Shown here: positions 5,293 to 9,654 of the stretch, in pieces | Layout of the letters: each line of letters opens with the position of its first letter | How positions within the stretch are numbered: position 1 is the stretch's first letter | Origin: an uncultured Collinsella sp. | GTDB lineage: Bacteria; Actinomycetota; Coriobacteriia; Coriobacteriales; Coriobacteriaceae | Reading direction: 5' to 3' | DNA length: 9,654 nt | Assembly: GCA_902492825.1 (NCBI GenBank) | Contig: CABUMZ010000075.1 | Coordinates: 1-9,654 of the forward strand | Notes under the pieces: model-generated | Databases searched by the model: none | Told to the model about the DNA's origin: nothing | What the model saw: only the letters and a program-made list of their open reading frames with translations | Position numbers and translations under genes: made by a program

Positions 5293-8058
5293 AAACTCAC
5301 GATCTTCACGTGCCATCTCGGCGTCGACGGATTCCAGCGCGGCAAGGCCTTCTTCATCCAGCAGGACCTCGCGCGGCTTGGAACCGTCGGGCGGTCCGAC
5401 GACACCCTTTTCTTCCAGCATGTCCATAATACGCCCGGCGCGCGCATAACCAACCTTCAGGCGGCGCTGCAGGCCAGATGTGGAGCCCAGCTGCGATTCC
5501 ACCACAATATGGGCGGCTTCCCAGATAAGCGGATCGTCGTCCTGAGGCTCGGCAACGCCGGTGCGAACAATGCCGCCGCCACCTGCCATGGACATGGAGG
5601 CAGGTGCCACAGCCGACAGGATCTCCTCATGGTAGTCGGGCTCGCTTTGCGACTTGACGAACTCGACAATCTCGTTGATCTCGTCATCCGAAACAAAGCA
5701 GCCCTGGATACGGCGGGGCTTGCCCCAGTCGACCTTTGAGAACAGCATGTCACCCAAGCCGGTGAGCTTTTCGGCACCCATCTGGTCGATGATGACGCGG
5801 GAGTCGATGCCCGTTGCGACGTTGAAGGCGATGCGGTTGGTAATGTTTGCCTTGATGAGACCCGTCACCACGTTGGAGCTCGGACGCTGAGTCGCCACGA
5901 TAAGGTGGATACCGGCGGCACGGCCCAGCTGGGCGATACGCACAATCGATGCCTCGACGTCCTTGCCGGCAACCATCATCAGGTCCGAAAGCTCGTCGAT
6001 GATGATGACCAGGTAGGGCATCTTTTGCGGCGGGTTATCGTAATGCTCAAACTCGCCGGCGGCCTGCTTTTCGTTATAGGTCGAGATCTTGCGCACGTTC
6101 AGGCGCTCGAAGACCTTCAGGCGGCGCTCCATTTCGGATACCGCCCACTGCAAGGCGCTCGCGGCCTGCTTGGGCTCGGTCACCACGGGCACGTAAAGAT
6201 GCGGCAGGCCGTTATAGCCTGCGAGCTCGACGCGCTTGGGGTCGACCATGATCAAGCGAACGTCCTCGGGGAGCGCGCGCATGAGCAGGGTCGTGATGAT
6301 GGAGTTGATCATGACCGACTTACCGGAACCCGTGGTACCGGCGATCAGCAGGTGGGGCATCTTGGCAAGGTCAGCGACGACCGGCGTGCCCTCTGCATCG
6401 CGGCCGATGGCAAGCTCGAGCGGACCGCCTTTAACATAAGGCAGCACGTCGCCCAAGTTGACGTTCTGACGCTTTCGATTGGGGATCTCGATACCCACGA
6501 GCGAGGTGCCGGGAATCGGCGCAAAGATACGCACGGACTGAGCAGCAAGCGAAAGCGCAATGTCGTCCTCAAGGCTCGAAATCTTGCTCACGCGCTCGCC
6601 CTCGCCGGGCTGCAGCTTAAAAGTCGTCACCGTGGGGCCGGCAATCCAGCCGACGACGCGAGCGCTACGGCCAAACTCAAGCAGCGTGGACTGCAGCGAC
6701 TCGGCGGTCTGTTCCAGCTCCTTGTCCGAAGACGCGGCAGAAGCGGACTGGGGGTTTGCATGCAGGATTTCGAGCGGCGGAAGCTTAAAGCCGTCCTCTT
6801 CTTCGCCCTCGGTATCAGCGGAAGCACCGCCCGCTCCCCCATCGCTGGCGGCAGTCGTTTCGGCAGCAGTCGCAACAGACGCATCGGCAACCTTGGGATG
6901 CTTGAAGAAATCAGGAATTTGAGGGGCGGCCGAGACGGGATCAACGGCAAACGGCGGCTCGGACTCGTCGACCTTGTCCGGATCGTCCTCCATCGAAAGC
7001 TGACCGGTTACCTGACCGCGCTTTGCCCGACGTCGCGGCAGCAAGGTTGTTTTAGCAGTCTCGAGCGGAGACTCGTCGTCCTCGTCATCACTCTCAGTAA
7101 GCTCAATCTCGCTCTCGGACCAAGACGGGTCGGGCTCACTCGTATTGAGTTTGGGAGCCGTCTTGCCCTTCTTGGCATGACGGCGCGGCAGCGTCGTCTT
7201 GGCGCGCTCGGCCTCCACGGCATCGGACACGTCGACAAACGGATCCTCGTCCTCGTCTTCATCGTCCAAAACCGGGTCCGCATCGTTGCCCATGACCGTG
7301 GTCACGGCAGCATCAGAGCCCTTTTGACGAAGAATGCTCAGGTGCGGACGGGCAACGCCGGGCACCGACAGGGCTTCGTCGTCACCCCACGGACTCGCGT
7401 TGACGTCGGCACGACGGCGCTCGGCAAAATCGGCCGCACGGTCGCGGGCAGAGCGTAAAACGCCGCCCACCGAAAAGCCGATGATGACAAAGCCGACGAC
7501 GGCCAGACCCAACAGGACCACCATCGCGATAGGCTTACCCAGGGCATTCTGCAGCGCACTCGCAATAAACGCACCGATGTAACCACCCGAGGCGGACAGG
7601 TTATGCGGCGTGAACATAAGGTCGCACGAGTCGCTCGTCCCCGGTACCATCAGCGAAAGAATGGAGACGACGGCGATAAAGACCACGGCGCCACCCGCAA
7701 CAGAGCGCACGTTGAGCGGCGAGTCCTCGCCTAAAAAGAGCGTGGCGGCAAAGAGCAAAATGACGATCGGCAGCACGTAGGCGCCCAGGCCAAAGCCCAG
7801 GTGGTAGAAACCGGCAACCGCAGCCGTAACGGGTGCGGTCGCCGGCGAAATCACGGCAATGAAGGACGCAATCGCCAAAACGGCAATGACCACGCCGGCG
7901 ATATCGCGGTTGGCCGAAGACTCGACCAGGGGCTCGAAATCGTCGAACTCGGCCTCGTGGCCCTTATTGGCACGAAGATGGGAACCGGCACCCTTAGCAG
8001 ATGCCGGTTGGTTGTTGGCTTTATTGCCTTTGGCGTTTTGTGCAGATCCGCGCGCCAA
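5281..8058 (-). CDS. ftsK: FtsK/SpoIIIE DNA translocase
   Basis: FtsK is a septum-anchored hexameric ATPase that pumps chromosomal DNA and clears chromosome ends during division. The 925 residues comprise a charged N-terminus, four membrane spans (about 54-70, 87-109, 119-139 and 175-199), a variable linker (about 201-440) and the motor. Walker A is GTTGSGKS (574-581), Walker B is VIIIDELSDL (684-693), and a conserved VATQRPSS segment is at 721-728. A winged-helix gamma domain that reads orienting sequences fills about 840-905. Length fits actinobacterial FtsK (near 880). The TTG start at 8058 lies 1 nt after the rnj stop and has GGAGG at 6-nt spacing. The linker holds a duplicated acidic/basic module. 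The two residues before the stop (GF) are encoded by the region forming the next gene's ribosome site. Identification is certain; the exact start is well supported. Confidence 0.97.
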   Translation of the reverse strand: MARGSAQNAKGNKANNQPASAKGAGSHLRANKGHEAEFDDFEPLVESSANRDIAGVVIAVLAIASFIAVISPATAPVTAAVAGFYHLGFGLGAYVLPIVILLFAATLFLGEDSPLNVRSVAGGAVVFIAVVSILSLMVPGTSDSCDLMFTPHNLSASGGYIGAFIASALQNALGKPIAMVVLLGLAVVGFVIIGFSVGGVLRSARDRAADFAERRRADVNASPWGDDEALSVPGVARPHLSILRQKGSDAAVTTVMGNDADPVLDDEDEDEDPFVDVSDAVEAERAKTTLPRRHAKKGKTAPKLNTSEPDPSWSESEIELTESDDEDDESPLETAKTTLLPRRRAKRGQVTGQLSMEDDPDKVDESEPPFAVDPVSAAPQIPDFFKHPKVADASVATAAETTAASDGGAGGASADTEGEEEDGFKLPPLEILHANPQSASAASSDKELEQTAESLQSTLLEFGRSARVVGWIAGPTVTTFKLQPGEGERVSKISSLEDDIALSLAAQSVRIFAPIPGTSLVGIEIPNRKRQNVNLGDVLPYVKGGPLELAIGRDAEGTPVVADLAKMPHLLIAGTTGSGKSVMINSIITTLLMRALPEDVRLIMVDPKRVELAGYNGLPHLYVPVVTEPKQAASALQWAVSEMERRLKVFERLNVRKISTYNEKQAAGEFEHYDNPPQKMPYLVIIIDELSDLMMVAGKDVEASIVRIAQLGRAAGIHLIVATQRPSSNVVTGLIKANITNRIAFNVATGIDSRVIIDQMGAEKLTGLGDMLFSKVDWGKPRRIQGCFVSDDEINEIVEFVKSQSEPDYHEEILSAVAPASMSMAGGGGIVRTGVAEPQDDDPLIWEAAHIVVESQLGSTSGLQRRLKVGYARAGRIMDMLEEKGVVGPPDGSKPREVLLDEEGLAALESVDAEMAREDREFGGF
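6994..7203 (-). repeat. Duplicated basic motif in the FtsK linker
   Basis: Residues 286-305 (AKTTLPRRHAKKGKTAPKL and one more) and 335-355 (AKTTLLPRRRAKRGQVTGQL and one more) are clearly related, 49 residues apart. Each follows an acidic run: DDEDEDED at 265-272 and DDEDDE at 324-329. The likeness is stronger in protein than in DNA. It lies in the linker that varies most between FtsK proteins. Confidence 0.75.
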
Positions 8059-8069
8059 ACTAAACCTCC
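8056..8069 (-). promoter_or_regulatory. ftsK ribosome site and TTG start at the rnj stop
   Basis: The minus strand reads GGAGG (8069-8065), 6 nt including the rnj stop TAG, then TTG (8058-8056). The well-placed site argues for TTG as the true ftsK start. A rare start codon one base after the upstream stop suggests ftsK output is tied to rnj translation. Confidence 0.8.
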
Positions 8070-9654
8070 ATGACGACCGGGATGATCATCGGACGAGTGC
8101 GGGTACGGCTCCAGATAAAGTTAGAGAGCGAGTCGCGCACGGCCTTGCGAATAGCATCGGAACCGCTGCTCGTAAAGCTGAACTTGCCCTTCTCGATCGT
8201 CTTCATGATGGACGCCGAGGCGTCATCGGAGAACTGGTCGTCGATGGCAAAGGAGACGCCGCGGCCCGAGAACTCGATGGCCTCGATCTTCTTGTGCTTG
8301 AGCGAAACGATAGCGACAGCCGTGACCATACCGTCGTTGGCAAGCTTCTGACGATCGCGCAGAACGATGGGGTCGGTATCGCCGATACGCAGGCCGTCGA
8401 CGTAGACGACGCCGGACTCGACGGGCGTACCGCGTTTAACGATACCGCCACGCATCTCGAGCGTATCTCCGTTGTCGAGGATAAAGATATGATCATCCTT
8501 GATGCCCATCTTACGGGCAAGCTGGGCATGGGCGCGCAGATGCACGGCCTCGCCGTGGACCGGCATAAAGTACGTAGGCTTGGCCATGGCCATCAGGAGC
8601 TTGAGCTCCTCCTGGCTACCGTGACCCGAAACGTGAACGAGGGCGCGGTTCTTATCCCACACGTCGCAGCCAAGCTTGGCGAGGCTGTTGACGACCTGCT
8701 GAACGGCCTTCTCGTTACCGGGGACCGGCGTTGCCGAGAGGATGACGGTATCGCCCTCGTGGATGGAGAGCGTCTTGTGCTCGCCGTTGGCCATGCGCGA
8801 AAGGGCCGACAGAGGCTCGCCCTGCGAACCGGTGCACATGACGACGATCTTATCGTCGGGCAGGTTGTCGATATCGAAAGCATCGATGATATCGGCATCA
8901 TCGATGTTGAGATAACCGAGCTCGCGCGCCACGCGGGTGTTGGTGAGCATGGAACGACCGGTCACGACGACCTTGCGGCCGCACTTGCGGGCGGCGTCGC
9001 AGATCTGCTGCAGACGATGGATGTGGCTCGAGAACGACGCGACGAACACGCGGCCCGGAGCATTCTTGATGGCATGCAGCAGATTGGGGCCAACCTCGGC
9101 CTCGGACTTGGTAAAGCCGGGAACCGTGGCGTTGGTGGAATCGGACAACAGCAGGTCGATGCCCTGCTTGGCAAAGCGGCTGATAGCGGCATAATCGGGC
9201 GTGACGCCGTCGATAGGCGTCTGGTCGAGCTTAAAGTCGCCGGTGTGCATAACGGTGCCCTGGTTGGTGCGGATGAACACGCCCAGAGCGCCCGGGATGG
9301 AGTGCGTCATCGAGAAGAAGTCGAGCGAGATGCCACCCAAATTGACGTGGCTGCCGCCCTTGACCTCACGGAACTTGGGTGCACGAATACGGAACTCGGA
9401 GAGCTTACCCTCGATAAAGCCGAGCGTCAGCTTGCTCGAGAAGATGGGCACCTTGTTGTTGAGGTCCTGCAGCAGATACGGAAGCGAACCGGTGTGGTCC
9501 TCGTGGCCGTGAGTGACGATGATGCCGCGGAGCTTCTCCTCGTTCTCCAGAACGTAGGTGTAATCCGGGAGCACCAGATCGATACCGGGCTGCGAGTCGT
9601 CGGGGAACATGAGGCCAGCGTCGACGAGCACCATGTCGTCGCCGCACTCGAAGA
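8060..9654 (-). CDS. rnj: Ribonuclease J (5' end beyond window)
   Basis: RNase J is a zinc-dependent endonuclease and 5'-3' exonuclease that matures and degrades RNA in Gram-positive bacteria. The 530 visible residues contain the metallo-beta-lactamase motif HGHEDH (visible residues 48-53), H117, D139 in TGDFKLD and H366 in FMPVHGE. The beta-CASP part is recognised by ASFSSHIHRLQQI, TGSQGEPLSALSRMA and SGHGSQEE. The C-terminal domain is complete and ends at TAG (8062-8060). The frame is open to the right edge and the residues before M7 (FECGDD) still match the family, so the ATG at 9634 is internal. By comparison with B. subtilis RNase J1, about 27 residues or more are missing. It heads the visible part of the operon; in Actinobacteria dapA often lies just upstream. 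Confidence 0.97.
   Translation of the reverse strand, partial: FECGDDMVLVDAGLMFPDDSQPGIDLVLPDYTYVLENEEKLRGIIVTHGHEDHTGSLPYLLQDLNNKVPIFSSKLTLGFIEGKLSEFRIRAPKFREVKGGSHVNLGGISLDFFSMTHSIPGALGVFIRTNQGTVMHTGDFKLDQTPIDGVTPDYAAISRFAKQGIDLLLSDSTNATVPGFTKSEAEVGPNLLHAIKNAPGRVFVASFSSHIHRLQQICDAARKCGRKVVVTGRSMLTNTRVARELGYLNIDDADIIDAFDIDNLPDDKIVVMCTGSQGEPLSALSRMANGEHKTLSIHEGDTVILSATPVPGNEKAVQQVVNSLAKLGCDVWDKNRALVHVSGHGSQEELKLLMAMAKPTYFMPVHGEAVHLRAHAQLARKMGIKDDHIFILDNGDTLEMRGGIVKRGTPVESGVVYVDGLRIGDTDPIVLRDRQKLANDGMVTAVAIVSLKHKKIEAIEFSGRGVSFAIDDQFSDDASASIMKTIEKGKFSFTSSGSDAIRKAVRDSLSNFIWSRTRTRPMIIPVVMEV

Noticed and set aside
5905..7458. Open frame of 517 codons on the plus strand, opposite ftsK
   Set aside because: It covers the ftsK motor and linker on the opposite strand and shows no domain or promoter that I can recognise. 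The length is explained by codon bias on the real strand.
9632..9634. ATG at 9634 as the start of rnj
   Set aside because: The frame stays open to the window edge and the residues before it still match RNase J; it is internal to the N-terminal catalytic domain.

Overview
The window looks like part of a moderately GC-rich (by eye about 60% G+C) Gram-positive chromosome. It most resembles Coriobacteriia (Collinsella or a relative) in the Actinomycetota. This placement is inferred from three things: gene order, the SOS box type, and the character of the proteins. No search was run. All supported genes lie on the minus strand, so biological order runs from high to low coordinates.

Layout in transcription order. 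An RNase J gene (rnj, 5' end cut by the right edge) is followed almost without gap by ftsK (DNA translocase, TTG start). Next come a RodZ-like membrane protein whose start overlaps the ftsK stop, yajQ, rimO (radical-SAM methylthiotransferase), pgsA (phosphatidylglycerophosphate synthase, GTG start) and a one-domain CinA/PncC protein. Junctions run from a 1-nt overlap to 26-nt gaps, and I see no terminator inside, so rnj-ftsK-rodZ-yajQ-rimO-pgsA-cinA reads as one operon. A perfect 10-bp hairpin with a cUUCGg loop follows the cinA stop by 7 nt and probably ends it. After a 257-bp intergenic stretch, recA begins from its own promoter and runs off the left edge.

The recA promoter is unusually legible: TTGACC, a 17-bp spacer and TATTAT, with a perfect LexA/SOS palindrome filling most of the spacer. 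Further upstream lie four degenerate 11-bp repeats, in phase with the DNA helix, which the standard features do not explain.

Functionally this is a conserved core neighbourhood. It covers RNA decay (rnj), chromosome segregation (ftsK), cell shape or envelope (rodZ-like, pgsA), ribosome modification (rimO), nucleotide repair (cinA/pncC) and recombination (recA). The pairings rnj-ftsK and rodZ/ymfM-pgsA-cinA-recA are known from Actinobacteria and Firmicutes respectively. I found no mobile element, CRISPR array, RNA gene or new defence-like system. The features most worth a second look are the RodZ-like protein (an Arg/Gly-rich, lysine-free cytoplasmic half against a Lys-rich outer half), the duplicated acidic/basic module in the FtsK linker, and the phased repeats upstream of the recA promoter.
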